Shown here: positions 26,315-35,569 of the stretch, piece by piece
How the letters are laid out: each line of letters starts with the position of its first letter
Numbering within the stretch: position 1 is the first letter of the stretch
Assembly: GCA_002307055.1 (NCBI GenBank)
Contig: DBTM01000055.1
Location: 1 to 51,767, forward strand
Length of the DNA: 51,767 bases
DNA from: Clostridiales bacterium UBA1316
GTDB taxonomy: Bacteria > Bacillota > Clostridia > Oscillospirales > Oscillospiraceae
Reading direction: 5' to 3'
The notes under the pieces: model-generated
What the model was told of the DNA's origin: nothing
The model's input: only the letters and a program-made list of their open reading frames with translations
The model's database searches: none
Position numbers and translations under genes: made by a program

Positions 26315-26496
26315 TATGGAAATTGTAGAATGACCGGTAAGTAAGCATCGTTATTTTGTATATATTTCTAAAACTTGCCATCGCCGCCGCCCATGGTTCC
26401 GCCGCATCGGCGATAAAAAACGGATAGGCTCATACCATTTTGCTTGCTTGTCCCGGCTGATTCTGATAAAATAAATATGAAAGGACGTGATGTTCC

Positions 26497-26715
26497 GTGA
26501 ATGAGAACCCGAAAAACGAAAAATCGGAAAAAACCTCAGCCCCGTTCGATAAATATGAAGCACTGACGATTCTTTATCTTCAGAAACAGGATCTGGACGG
26601 TTGTTCTCCGGAAGAAATCGTTGGACGATACATCGAAGCGCAGGACAGAATCATGAAAGAATTCGCACGTCAGAACGAAATACGCAAACGCAGGCTTAAC
26701 CCTCTGCCTTTATAG
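26497..26715 (+). CDS. Small hydrophilic protein of unknown function, 72 aa
   Basis: A charged, mostly helical protein (KYEALTILYLQKQDLDGCSPEEIVGRYIEAQDRIMKEF) with no membrane segment. The start is a GTG at 26497, with AAGGA 12 bases upstream; nearby ATGs are out of frame. It precedes the lytic transglycosylase gene by 62 bases and may share its transcript. No family recognised with confidence. Confidence 0.6.
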   Translation: MNENPKNEKSEKTSAPFDKYEALTILYLQKQDLDGCSPEEIVGRYIEAQDRIMKEFARQNEIRKRRLNPLPL

Positions 26716-26777
26716 TCCGAATAAACACCTGACTGCTGTTTGTGCCGCTATAGTGCGGTGCGGAATGGATGGTTATT

Positions 26778-27539
26778 ATGTCTGTTGAAATAACAGGTCT
26801 GGGCATCAATACCAGTACCGGCGCGGTAAAAGCGAGCACCGCAAGCGCTGCTTCTGATTTTTCTGATGTTTTAAAAAAGGCTTCTGTGAGTTCCGGTACA
26901 AATCTTGATGACATCTTCACCGCCGCATCGGAAAAGTACAATGTACCGGTCAATCTTTTAAAAGCCGTCGCCAAAGCCGAATCGAATTTTGATCCCAACG
27001 CGAAGTCGTCCTGCGGGGCTGTGGGTATTATGCAGCTCATGCCCGGTACGGCAAAAGCTCTGGGCGTCACGGATAGCTATGACCCTGAGCAGAACATTAT
27101 GGGCGGGGCGAAATATCTCAGCCAGCTCTTAACGCAGTTTAACGGAAACACAAAATTGGCCGTTGCCGCTTATAATGCCGGTCCGAATAATGTGCTTAAA
27201 TACGATGGAATCCCGCCGTTTGATGAAACGCAGAATTATGTGAGCAAGGTCATGAGCTATCTGGGTGAATCAATCACAGCCGGTTCCGTTGCCTCCGGCA
27301 CTGTCAGCGCCATACTGCCAAGCACTTACGGGTCGACCGATTCCTCCAGTCTCGGAAGTCTTCTGGAAGGCTCCCTCCTGTCCGGCGGACTTGACGGTGA
27401 TTTAACAAGCCTGTTAAGCTCCCTGAATAGTTCCGACCCGAAAGACGCGTCCAGTAAAATCATGGCATCCGTCTACCAGCTCCAGCTCAAGATGATGCAG
27501 GGCGATGATTCTTCAGACGGCACGAGTATTATCGTATAA
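26778..27539 (+). CDS. SLT-type lytic transglycosylase
   Basis: 253 residues. After a Ser/Ala-rich N-terminus comes a Slt/LysM-associated goose-lysozyme-like domain (about 45-165): catalytic E68 in AVAKAESNFDP, GAVGIMQLMPGTAKALG, and AVAAYNAGPNNVLKY. It cleaves peptidoglycan glycan strands to anhydromuropeptides. No signal peptide is seen, so export may use a flagellar, sporulation or lysis route. The C-terminal region is Ser/Leu/Gly-rich and of unknown role. GGATGG five bases before ATG 26778 decides the start over one three codons upstream. Confidence 0.88.
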   Translation: MSVEITGLGINTSTGAVKASTASAASDFSDVLKKASVSSGTNLDDIFTAASEKYNVPVNLLKAVAKAESNFDPNAKSSCGAVGIMQLMPGTAKALGVTDSYDPEQNIMGGAKYLSQLLTQFNGNTKLAVAAYNAGPNNVLKYDGIPPFDETQNYVSKVMSYLGESITAGSVASGTVSAILPSTYGSTDSSSLGSLLEGSLLSGGLDGDLTSLLSSLNSSDPKDASSKIMASVYQLQLKMMQGDDSSDGTSIIV

Positions 27540-27575
27540 AAAATCCGGAGAGGGCTGAGCCTCTCCGGATTTTTC
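27538..27575. terminator. Convergent bidirectional terminator
   Basis: AAAATCCGGAGAGG pairs with CCTCTCCGGATTTT around a 6-base loop, with A and T runs on the two sides. It serves both the transglycosylase and the XhlA-like gene. Confidence 0.92.
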
Positions 27576-27808
27576 TATTCGAGCGCCTTCTCCAGGTCGT
27601 CGATTCTGTGGTTGATGATCTTAATATCGTTTTCTGCCATAGCGATACGTTCAACAAAGTTGTTATGCTTTTCTACTTTTTTTTCCAGTTGTTCGAGCCG
27701 GTAATTCACCAGCTTGTTTGCCACCAAAATCCCGGTAAAGGAGCCCGTAAGCGTTCCTGCAAGAGCAAACAGCGCTACCCACAATTCGGTTGACAACCAG
27801 TGCCCCTC
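27575..27808 (-). CDS. XhlA-like/holin-associated small membrane protein
   Basis: 77 residues: one membrane helix near the N-terminus (WVALFALAGTLTGSFTGILV) followed by a coiled-coil tail (YRLEQLEKKVEKHNNFVERI and the NHRIDDLEKALE end). This layout is typical of phage lysis-cassette proteins of the haemolysin XhlA type. The start at 27808 is chosen because related proteins begin just before the helix; an in-frame start 17 codons upstream has no ribosome binding site. No other phage genes are nearby, so it is a lone or domesticated copy. Confidence 0.65.
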   Translation of the reverse strand, partial: EGHWLSTELWVALFALAGTLTGSFTGILVANKLVNYRLEQLEKKVEKHNNFVERIAMAENDIKIINHRIDDLEKALE

Positions 27809-27930
27809 CATATTCCGCCATATCGGCTTTTTAACACATTGGTCTGTGCTCTCCATCATATGCTGCGATACATCAAAATGTATTTAATTAATCAAATTTG
27901 TCCCGCATGAAAAATATGGCGCAAACTATC

Positions 27931-27967
27931 AAAAAAACCATTGCCCATGACAGAGCGATGGTTTTTT
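27931..27967 (-). terminator. Terminator after the membrane protein gene
   Basis: AAAAAACCAT pairs with ATGGTTTTTT across a loop of about 16 bases. It lies 25 bases beyond the stop of the minus-strand gene. Confidence 0.75.
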
Positions 27968-27991
27968 CATTATTATTATAACGGTATGCTT

Positions 27992-28774
27992 CTAAATTTC
28001 GCTTTTTCGCTTGAGATTTCGGATAAAGATTACCGTATTCACGAATTGAAGAATCATCGTCACGGCAAAAATCATCTTGATCGGTAATATGACATTATCC
28101 GCCAGAACGACCGCGCAGAAAAATATAGTCACAAGAAAGCTGAACAGGGCTCTTCCCGTCACTGATTTATTGTAGACGAAGCCGGCGCTGAAATAATAGC
28201 TCAAGGCAGCCGCAGCGATTGCGATACATTGGAAGCAATAGCTGAGCAAAATGGGATTAGCCGCATTGTTCTTATACAAAATGATCAGCCAGTAACAGAA
28301 AAAAATTGAAGGGACAATAGAAAACAGAAGCATTTCATTTCCGCCCCGCCCCTTATACGCCCCGCGCGCAAGCACAATGACAGCCAACGCGGCCACAGCC
28401 GATAAAAAGATAAAGACGATATCGATAAACGATAAAGCCGTGCCGCTTTTGTTCAATAAATAAAGCGCGTCGGCGACGATCCAGCCTAAACCCAAGAGAA
28501 AAGAGACGCCGATATAAAGATAGCCCTTCGGCGCGAACACCTTTGAATAATCATTCTCCGCCTTGTATTTCGATCCCGCAATAATGGCAAATACCGCTGC
28601 CAATACAATAACGGCAACGGATAGCCCAATGAGTATCAGAGTTGGCTGAGCATTTCGTTTGGCAAGCCCTGTCACACTCTCAAATGCGGTGTTAAGCTCC
28701 GTTTGTCTGATAAAAAATCCGAATGCTCCGGCAATCAGAGCAATAATCGGTATAGCGACAGCACTTTTACGCAT
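27992..28774 (-). CDS. Polytopic membrane protein of unknown function
   Basis: 260 residues with about eight hydrophobic segments and almost no soluble domain, ending in a basic tail (RNLKRKSEI). No transporter or enzyme motif is recognised. AGGACG upstream of ATG 28774 decides the start; an upstream in-frame ATG adds only a Tyr-rich extension. It is divergent from spoIID, which suggests but does not show a sporulation or envelope role. Confidence 0.7.
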   Translation of the reverse strand: MRKSAVAIPIIALIAGAFGFFIRQTELNTAFESVTGLAKRNAQPTLILIGLSVAVIVLAAVFAIIAGSKYKAENDYSKVFAPKGYLYIGVSFLLGLGWIVADALYLLNKSGTALSFIDIVFIFLSAVAALAVIVLARGAYKGRGGNEMLLFSIVPSIFFCYWLIILYKNNAANPILLSYCFQCIAIAAAALSYYFSAGFVYNKSVTGRALFSFLVTIFFCAVVLADNVILPIKMIFAVTMILQFVNTVIFIRNLKRKSEI

Positions 28775-28923
28775 ATTTATCGTCCTGTTCAAATAAAGAT
28801 AGTAATAACAAGAATAAGACAAGCCATGTATCTTGGCTGTTGTGGTTAATCTTGGGCGTCATTATTCTGCTGAGCCATTGTACATCAGAACATTCCATCC
28901 GTCAACTTTACTTGGAGGACAAT

Positions 28924-29967
28924 ATGAAGAAAGTTCTTATCGTGTCGCTGGTGCTCTCTGTTTTCACATTGACTTTTTCAATTCTCATGTCGATAGCCGC
29001 TCCGCTGAAGCCGGATAGTAAGACCGCGGAATCGCCCGCTCCCGCGTCCGGGAGCAGCAGCCCCGCGGTCAGCACAGTGCCTGACGCCGAATATGCCTTC
29101 GAGGATGATCATGTGACGGTACGCGTTTTAACGGATGGTAAAGTGACGCCTATGACAATGGGTCAGTATCTCATCGGTGTCGTCGCCGCGGAAATGCCGG
29201 CTACTTTCAATATTGAAGCTTTAGAGGCTCAAGCCGTCGCCGCCAGAACCGAAACCTTGTACCATGTCCTTCTTTATAAATCCACTGTTCATCCCGACGC
29301 CGATGTATGTTCGGATCCCTCGGACTGCCAGGCTTACACCGATGACAACGGGCTGCATGAAAAATGGGGAAACGCATACAGTTCATACATAGAAAAAATA
29401 ACAAAAGCCGTTCAGAATACCGACGGTGTATGCCTGACGTATCAAAACGCCCCCATACAGGCGGTATTTCATTCATCGTCAGCCGGTATGACGGCAAACA
29501 GCGGAGAGGTCTGGGCAAACAGTCTCCCATACCTCGTCAGCGTCAAAAGCCCCGAATCTTCTGCCGACGTGCCGAACTATGTTTCTTCCGTCACTGTATC
29601 ACTGTCGGACTTTAAAGCGACTGTTTTACAGCATTATCCGAACGCCGTTTTCCCTAAAGACAGGAATAAATGGATCACAGCCATCACGCATACCGACAGC
29701 GGACGGATCGACACGCTCAAGCTCGGCGGCGTGTCCGTTACAGGACCGATTCTGCGCGGTATGTTCGGCCTCCGTTCGACTGCCGCCTCCATTGCCATTG
29801 ACAGCAAGAATGTCACCTTCACGACAACAGGCTACGGTCACGGTGTCGGAATGAGTCAATACGGCGCGAACGCCTTGGCTCTGGAGGGAAAAAACTATAA
29901 AGAAATACTCACCTGGTATTATACCGGTATAAGCTTTTCAAGCGAGAAAGATCTGATTAAAAGTTGA
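28924..29967 (+). CDS. spoIID: SpoIID/LytB family sporulation lytic transglycosylase
   Basis: 347 residues. An N-terminal membrane anchor (about 5-26) and Ser/Pro linker precede the SpoIID domain: VVAAEMPATFNIEALEAQAVAARTE with the catalytic E90, Cys pair in VCSDPSDCQAY (likely metal site), and the terminal GYGHGVGMSQYGANALA motif. SpoIID degrades septal peptidoglycan during engulfment with SpoIIP and SpoIIM. A TTGGAGGA site fixes the start at 28924. The usual SpoIIQ or murA neighbours are absent. Its presence is the best evidence that the organism belongs to a sporulating lineage. Confidence 0.92.
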   Translation: MKKVLIVSLVLSVFTLTFSILMSIAAPLKPDSKTAESPAPASGSSSPAVSTVPDAEYAFEDDHVTVRVLTDGKVTPMTMGQYLIGVVAAEMPATFNIEALEAQAVAARTETLYHVLLYKSTVHPDADVCSDPSDCQAYTDDNGLHEKWGNAYSSYIEKITKAVQNTDGVCLTYQNAPIQAVFHSSSAGMTANSGEVWANSLPYLVSVKSPESSADVPNYVSSVTVSLSDFKATVLQHYPNAVFPKDRNKWITAITHTDSGRIDTLKLGGVSVTGPILRGMFGLRSTAASIAIDSKNVTFTTTGYGHGVGMSQYGANALALEGKNYKEILTWYYTGISFSSEKDLIKS

Positions 29968-30035
29968 TTTCTGCTTGTAATTTCTCCTCCTCTGATGTAA
30001 AATTAACCAGTTATTTATTGGTTGGAGGAACATTT

Positions 30036-31205
30036 ATGGATTACGCTGCGGAGTCACTCCGGCTGCATTACGAATGGGCCGGCAAAATTGATTATGTCCC
30101 AAGAATGGCGATTAAAGACAAGCTTTCCTTGTCACTCGCCTATACGCCCGGCGTCGCGCAGCCCTGCCTTGAGATAGAAAAGGATATCAATAAGAGCTAC
30201 GAGCTCACCGGGCGGCATAATCTCGTCGCCGTCGTCACAGACGGCACAGCGGTGCTCGGTCTCGGTGATATCGGCCCGGAAGCCGGTATGCCGGTCATGG
30301 AGGGCAAATGTGTGCTCTTCAAAGCCTTTGGCGGTGTTGACGCCATCCCTCTCTGCATTCGTTCAAAGGACGTCGACGTCATTGTTAATACAGTCGCGCT
30401 GCTCGCCGGCAGCTTCGGCGGAATCAACCTCGAAGATATATCGGCGCCGCGATGCTTTGAAATAGAGCGTAAGCTCAAAAAGCGCTGCGATATCCCGATT
30501 TTTCATGACGATCAGCACGGTACGGCTGTCGTCGTACTCGCCGCCCTGCTCAACGCGCTGAAACTGACGGACAAGCGTATAGAAGATATCAGGGTCGTCA
30601 CCTCGGGTGCCGGCGCCGCGGGGATTGCCATCATTAAGCTGCTTGTCTCACTGGGTCTTCAAAATGTAATTATGTGCGACAGAGAAGGGGCTATATATGA
30701 AAGCCGTGCTAATCTCAACGCCGCAAAAAAAGAAATCGCCAAAATCACCAACCATGAAAAATCGACCGGGAGCCTCGCCGATGTCATCAAGGGTTCCGAC
30801 GTTTTCATCGGCGTATCCGCTCCCGGAACGCTGACAAAAGACATGGTGCGTTCCATGGCAAAGGACCCCATCCTCTTCCCTATGGCCAATCCGATACCGG
30901 AGATCATGCCGGATGACGCGTATGCCGCTGGCGCCGCCATTGTCGGCACAGGCCGCAGCGATTACCCGAACCAAATCAACAATGTGCTTGCCTTCCCCGG
31001 TATATTCCGCGGTGCGCTCGATGTCCGCGCCTCCGATATCAACGATGAAATGAAGCTCGCCGCCGCCAGAGCGCTCGCCGCCCTCGTCGGCGATGACCTC
31101 ACCAAAGACAAAATCATCCCCGAGCCCTTCGACCCCCGCGTCGGCCCCGCCGTCGCCGAAGCCGTGAGGCAAGCCGCCCGCGCGTCGGGTGTGGCGAGGA
31201 TATAA
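30036..31205 (+). CDS. NAD(P)-dependent malic enzyme
   Basis: 389 residues, the short bacterial form. Signatures are SLAYTPGVAQPCLEI, metal and substrate residues in FHDDQHGTAVVVLAALLNAL, and the Rossmann loop VTSGAGAAGIAIIK. It oxidatively decarboxylates malate to pyruvate. GGAGGA before ATG 30036 rules out longer starts. A strong terminator follows, so it is monocistronic. The last 150 bases are strongly C-rich and G-poor. Confidence 0.95.
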   Translation: MDYAAESLRLHYEWAGKIDYVPRMAIKDKLSLSLAYTPGVAQPCLEIEKDINKSYELTGRHNLVAVVTDGTAVLGLGDIGPEAGMPVMEGKCVLFKAFGGVDAIPLCIRSKDVDVIVNTVALLAGSFGGINLEDISAPRCFEIERKLKKRCDIPIFHDDQHGTAVVVLAALLNALKLTDKRIEDIRVVTSGAGAAGIAIIKLLVSLGLQNVIMCDREGAIYESRANLNAAKKEIAKITNHEKSTGSLADVIKGSDVFIGVSAPGTLTKDMVRSMAKDPILFPMANPIPEIMPDDAYAAGAAIVGTGRSDYPNQINNVLAFPGIFRGALDVRASDINDEMKLAAARALAALVGDDLTKDKIIPEPFDPRVGPAVAEAVRQAARASGVARI

Positions 31206-31247
31206 AGCCAGGCGGCGTCAGCATCCATACCATTTAAATATTTATTT

Positions 31248-31284
31248 CAAAGGCAGCCTGCGTTCATCCGCAGGCTGCCTTTGT
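31248..31284 (+). terminator. Terminator after malic enzyme
   Basis: A perfect 15-bp stem (31248-31262 with 31269-31283) around TTCATC. The T-run after it is short (TTGTTA). Confidence 0.85.
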
Positions 31285-31395
31285 TACAGTAGTCTTACAA
31301 TAACGGTATTAAGCTTGACTTGTAAAATACGCATAACGTATACTTGCGAGAATGTGAAAATAATGACAATTTATGTATCCAATGGAGGCGTCACC

Positions 31396-31812
31396 GTGAA
31401 AAACAGACTCAAAAGACTCACCCTGAAAATTATGCTCGATACGCCTGTTGTCTCGCTCGGTCTGATAATTCTTGTTTTTGCCGCGGCTTGGATGATTGCA
31501 TCAAACGCGTATGTTTATAAGTATATAAACGTCAGCGGGACACTGTCATCCGGCGAAATATCTGTATCCATCGCCGCCGATATCCCGTTTGACGGTAATT
31601 TCAAAAACGCTAAATGGTCATTCAAGAACAGCAATGCGGTCTATGACGGCAAGTATGAATCGGATGCCGTTTCAAACGGTACGCGTGAAATAAAATATGC
31701 CGCGTCCTCTGAGACCGCCAGCACCGAAAAATCTGTCGAAATAGAGATTGCGACACAAAAGATGACCTTGGCCCAGCATATTGTGAGGAGTTTTGTTAGT
31801 TATGGAAATTAA
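31396..31812 (+). CDS. Single-TM protein of an ABC exporter operon
   Basis: 138 residues: a basic N-terminus (MKNRLKRLTLK), one membrane helix (about 18-40), then an extracytoplasmic beta-rich region with alternating strands (VSGTLSSGEISVSIAADIPF, AKWSFKNSNAVYDGKY). GTG 31396 is the start, with GGAGG 8 bases upstream. It overlaps the first ABC gene by 11 bases, so the two are translationally coupled. It could be an accessory or adaptor subunit of the exporter. No known family was recognised; it is too short for a standard HlyD adaptor. Confidence 0.65.
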   Translation: MKNRLKRLTLKIMLDTPVVSLGLIILVFAAAWMIASNAYVYKYINVSGTLSSGEISVSIAADIPFDGNFKNAKWSFKNSNAVYDGKYESDAVSNGTREIKYAASSETASTEKSVEIEIATQKMTLAQHIVRSFVSYGN

Positions 31813-33565
31813 TATCAACCGGACATTCAGGGATCGTATGGCTTTTATCTGGCGGTTTGCCAAGCCGCATAAAATGACGATACTGTCCAATGAAATCTGC
31901 AATATCACCAGATACATATTCGATATATTCAAGCCGCTCATACTGGCGGCTATTATTGACGAAGGCTTTCTGCATTCGAACAAGACTCTTTTTTTGCAGG
32001 GAATTCTAGTGTATACCGTGTTCTTTCTCGGCGGAGCCCTGGTGTCTCTGCTCAGCAGCTATACCTGGCTGCGGATACTGCTGAAATTCGTGCATGATAT
32101 CCGCGTGAAACTCTTTGATAACATTATGCACGCGAAAGCGGGCTATCTGAGTAATTTAAAGACGGGCGATATCATCGCGCGGATCAATGATAACGCCAAC
32201 GAACTCCAGTTTGTACTGATCAGGAATATCCTCAACACCTTCAATCAGGTCGTATCCTTTGTTTTAACGCTGTATGTCCTCTTCTCCATCAACGTGTTTT
32301 TAGGGCTGTTCAATCTAGTCATGATCCCGCTCACAACTTTCTTAACGACGCTGCTGAGTAAAAAAGTCAAAGAAATTTCACGGGAGAGCGCGACAAGCCA
32401 GGGCATCCTGACAAGCAGGATCTATGAGTATATGAAGGGCATGCGCGAAATCCGGATATTTCAGGCCGGCAAGTATATTGAGCGGCAGGTTATCCACGGG
32501 CTGGCTAAGCTCCTGCGGCTGGATGTCAAGGCGTCCGTCATCGAGCTGAGCGTCAATAAGGGCAACGGCTTTGTCAACCTGATCGGCAATCTCGGCCTCT
32601 TCGGGCTGTGTACCTATTTGGTTTTTAACGGCAGCCTGACCGTCGGCCTTTTCCTGGCGGCATATCAGTATTTCAACACCAGCCAGGGGAATCTGAACTG
32701 GATGGCTAACAACTATGTGCAATGGCAAAAAAGGAAAATTTATATCGACAGAGCCGAAGAAATCATTACAATGGCAACTGAAAAGGATGACAGCCGCGAG
32801 GAGGTCCTCACCGTACCCGACGGGCGCCTTGAATTTGAAAACGTGAGCTTCTGCTACGATCAGCGCCAGCAGGTTCTGGAGGATATCTCCTTTACCGCCG
32901 AAAAGGGCGAGAAGGTTGCGATTGTCGGTGCCAGCGGTGCCGGCAAATCGACGATTGCAAGCCTGATGCTGGGGCTTTACGCACCGCAATCCGGCAGAAT
33001 CATGATCGACGGTATGGATATTTCAGCGTGTACTTACAAATCGCTGCGCCGCAGCTTAGGCGTCGTCCAGCAGGATATTCAGCTGTTCAGCAATACAATA
33101 CGCTACAATCTTCGGATAGGCAGCCGCAAGGCCTCCGACGCGGACATGTGGAATGCGCTGCATAAGGCGGGTATCGCTGATTATGTGGAGAATCTCCCCG
33201 GGCAGCTCGATACCGTCATCGGGAAAAATGGCGTCGGCTTGTCCGGCGGGCAGATGCAGCGGCTGATGATCGCCCGCATATTCCTCAAGGATCCAAAAAT
33301 CCTCATCATGGACGAAGCGACCTCGTCGCTTGATTATGAGTCCGAGCAGCTCATCCGTGAGTCCTTTGAAAGCCTCAGCTCCGGCAGGACAACCCTGGTC
33401 ATCGCGCACAGGCTGTCGACGATATTCAGCTGTGACAAAGTCGTCGTTATCGCGGACGGAAAGGTCGCCTCAATCGGAAAGCACGCCGACTTGCTGGAGA
33501 ATTCAGACTCCTACAGGCTCTTGTTTGAGGGGCAGTATCTTATAAAGGATAAAATTGAGGCATAA
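31802..33565 (+). CDS. ABC exporter half-transporter
   Basis: 587 residues: six membrane helices (about 15-310), then an ATPase domain with Walker A GASGAGKST, signature LSGGQMQ, Walker B LIMDEATSSLD and AHRLSTI. All catalytic residues are intact. The start ATG 31802 has AGGAG 11 bases upstream. No C39 peptidase domain is fused. It is followed 55 bases later by a second exporter gene, so the pair likely forms a heterodimer. The substrate is unknown; no precursor peptide gene was seen nearby. Confidence 0.92.
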   Translation: MEININRTFRDRMAFIWRFAKPHKMTILSNEICNITRYIFDIFKPLILAAIIDEGFLHSNKTLFLQGILVYTVFFLGGALVSLLSSYTWLRILLKFVHDIRVKLFDNIMHAKAGYLSNLKTGDIIARINDNANELQFVLIRNILNTFNQVVSFVLTLYVLFSINVFLGLFNLVMIPLTTFLTTLLSKKVKEISRESATSQGILTSRIYEYMKGMREIRIFQAGKYIERQVIHGLAKLLRLDVKASVIELSVNKGNGFVNLIGNLGLFGLCTYLVFNGSLTVGLFLAAYQYFNTSQGNLNWMANNYVQWQKRKIYIDRAEEIITMATEKDDSREEVLTVPDGRLEFENVSFCYDQRQQVLEDISFTAEKGEKVAIVGASGAGKSTIASLMLGLYAPQSGRIMIDGMDISACTYKSLRRSLGVVQQDIQLFSNTIRYNLRIGSRKASDADMWNALHKAGIADYVENLPGQLDTVIGKNGVGLSGGQMQRLMIARIFLKDPKILIMDEATSSLDYESEQLIRESFESLSSGRTTLVIAHRLSTIFSCDKVVVIADGKVASIGKHADLLENSDSYRLLFEGQYLIKDKIEA

Positions 33566-33620
33566 AAAACTCGAAACCGAAATATTCGAGTTGTGAAGAA
33601 ACGGAGGTCAGGAGATAATA

Positions 33621-35378
33621 ATGAAATTTGGTCTTAAAGAGCGAAACACACTGCTCAGGCAGCTCAAGCCATACATGCGCAAGATACGCCTGAGCATCGT
33701 CCTTTCGTTCATATTAAAATTTCTGAGCATGGGACTGGGACTGGTGGCGCCTTTTCTTTTCAAGCTGGCAATCGACGGGGTGCTCATAAAGCGGAACGCC
33801 GGGCTTTTGCTCCCTATATTCGCGGGCTACATCGGCGTATTTCTGGCAGGTCTGCTGTTTGATTTTCTCGCTTTAAAGCACAGCAATATCATAAAAAACC
33901 GTTTATCCTTTCACATCAGGAAGGACATGCTCGAGAAGCTTTTTAAAACACCGATCGGAGAATTCGAAAAGATGGCGGTCGGTGATATTGAGCTGAGGAT
34001 CAATTCCGATGTCAGCAATGTCGCCGGTATCATCAACAGCCAGCTAATCGATTATTATATCAGTCTGCTGTTTCTGGTCATTTATTTTGTTGTTATTTTT
34101 ATCGTAGACTGGCGGCTGACGCTCTGCCTGTTTCTGACGATACCCTTAACTTATTTCATCGGCTTTCTCGTCGGCAAGGGCTTCAAATCCGCCAACGAAA
34201 AGCTCCATTTGGCTGAGGAAGAGTATCGAAGCTGGCAGAGTGAGATTCTCGGCGCGTGGAAGGAAATAAAGGCGCAGAATCTTGAGCGGCATGAGCTGAA
34301 AACACATATCAAGTACCGGCATAAAATCGGCTATCTGCAAATCCGGTGGATTACCATGAGCTTCTCGGACGACTTGATGTATTTTATTAAGGAGGATATC
34401 TTCACCCGGTTGCTCTCCTACCTGATCGGCGGCTTCTTCCTACTAGCCGGAACCCTCACGCTGGGTACGCTTTTAATGTTCGTCCAGTATTTCACAACGC
34501 TTTTTGACAATATCGTCAATATGAATGAATATAATATCAATCTTATCGGCGCGACGCCTTCCTCCTCGCGTATTTATGAAATATTGAACAAAACCGACGA
34601 AGCGGCCGGCGATCAGGATGCCGGTGACTTCAAATCCCTGACACTGTCCGATGTCTCCTTTACCTATGAGCATGCCGACGCAAAAGCCATCGACAGCCTG
34701 AGTCTTACCATAGAAAAGGGCGAGACTGTCGCCATCGTCGGCAGAAGCGGCTGCGGCAAATCCACCCTGGCTTCTCTCATGCTTGGGCTGATCAAGGCGC
34801 AGGAGGGCAGCGTCGCAATCAACGGCATCAATATCAATGACATTAAAGAAGCAGGCATCTATTCTCAGCTCGGCGCCGTCATGCAGAGCTTCGGCCTTTT
34901 CAACCTGAGTATCAGAGACAACCTTCTGGTGGCAAAACCCGGCGCAACAGACGCCGACCTGATCAACGCAGCCAAAAGAGCCGATATGTATGACTTCATC
35001 ACCTCTCTGCCGGAGAGCTTTGATACGATCATCGGCGAAAAGGGCATCAAGCTGTCGGGCGGCCAGCGGCAGCGCATGGCCATTGCCCAGATACTGCTCA
35101 AAAATCCGCCGCTGATCATACTCGACGAATCCACCTCATCGCTCGATTTCAATTCCGAGCAGCTGATCAACAAATCGATAGAAGCGCTGTCTGCGGACAG
35201 GACGGTCATCATTATCGCCCACAGGCTGTCCTCCATTACCTATGCCAATAAGGTCATCGTGATGGACGCCGGCAAAATCGTCGATGTCGGCACGCACAGC
35301 GCGCTGCTTAGCCGGTGTGAGGTATACAACGCCCTGTATAAAGTCCAGCACAATCTGGGAGAATTATCTTATGCGTAA
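33621..35378 (+). CDS. ABC exporter half-transporter
   Basis: 585 residues with six membrane helices and an ATPase domain: GRSGCGKST, LSGGQRQ, IILDESTSSLD and AHRLSSI, all consensus. Unlike the MarR-linked pair, neither subunit here has a degenerate site, so homodimers are also possible. GGAG precedes the ATG. It is the last gene of the operon begun at 31396; a terminator at 35403 closes it. Confidence 0.92.
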   Translation: MKFGLKERNTLLRQLKPYMRKIRLSIVLSFILKFLSMGLGLVAPFLFKLAIDGVLIKRNAGLLLPIFAGYIGVFLAGLLFDFLALKHSNIIKNRLSFHIRKDMLEKLFKTPIGEFEKMAVGDIELRINSDVSNVAGIINSQLIDYYISLLFLVIYFVVIFIVDWRLTLCLFLTIPLTYFIGFLVGKGFKSANEKLHLAEEEYRSWQSEILGAWKEIKAQNLERHELKTHIKYRHKIGYLQIRWITMSFSDDLMYFIKEDIFTRLLSYLIGGFFLLAGTLTLGTLLMFVQYFTTLFDNIVNMNEYNINLIGATPSSSRIYEILNKTDEAAGDQDAGDFKSLTLSDVSFTYEHADAKAIDSLSLTIEKGETVAIVGRSGCGKSTLASLMLGLIKAQEGSVAINGININDIKEAGIYSQLGAVMQSFGLFNLSIRDNLLVAKPGATDADLINAAKRADMYDFITSLPESFDTIIGEKGIKLSGGQRQRMAIAQILLKNPPLIILDESTSSLDFNSEQLINKSIEALSADRTVIIIAHRLSSITYANKVIVMDAGKIVDVGTHSALLSRCEVYNALYKVQHNLGELSYA

Positions 35379-35402
35379 CATATAAGACCTCATGGCGGTT
35401 CA

Positions 35403-35444
35403 AGGCCGCTGAAAGACCCTATTGAGGTTTTTCAGCGGCTTTTG
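35403..35444 (+). terminator. Terminator between exporter operon and TerB operon
   Basis: GCCGCTGAAA (35405-35414) pairs with TTTCAGCGGC (35430-35439), followed by TTTT. It separates the two operons. Confidence 0.85.
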
Positions 35445-35470
35445 AACATCCCGTGTTTTTGTGTTTTTAA

Positions 35471-35499
35471 TTGACTAAGCGTATAATGTAATTTATACT
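35471..35499 (+). promoter_or_regulatory. Promoter of the TerB-ATPase-helicase operon
   Basis: TTGACT (35471-35476), 17-base spacer, TATACT (35494-35499), about 70 bases upstream of the TerB start. Two near-consensus boxes with ideal spacing. Confidence 0.65.
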
Positions 35500-35569
35500 T
35501 TAATTACATAAATCGGAATAACGTCCGGTTGCCCCGTATTCTCAGATGGCTTGAAGTGAGTGATAAAAT

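Noticed and set aside
28854..28895. A sigma-E promoter for spoIID
   Set aside because: Partial -35 and -10 resemblances are present, but spacing and sequence are too weak to claim.
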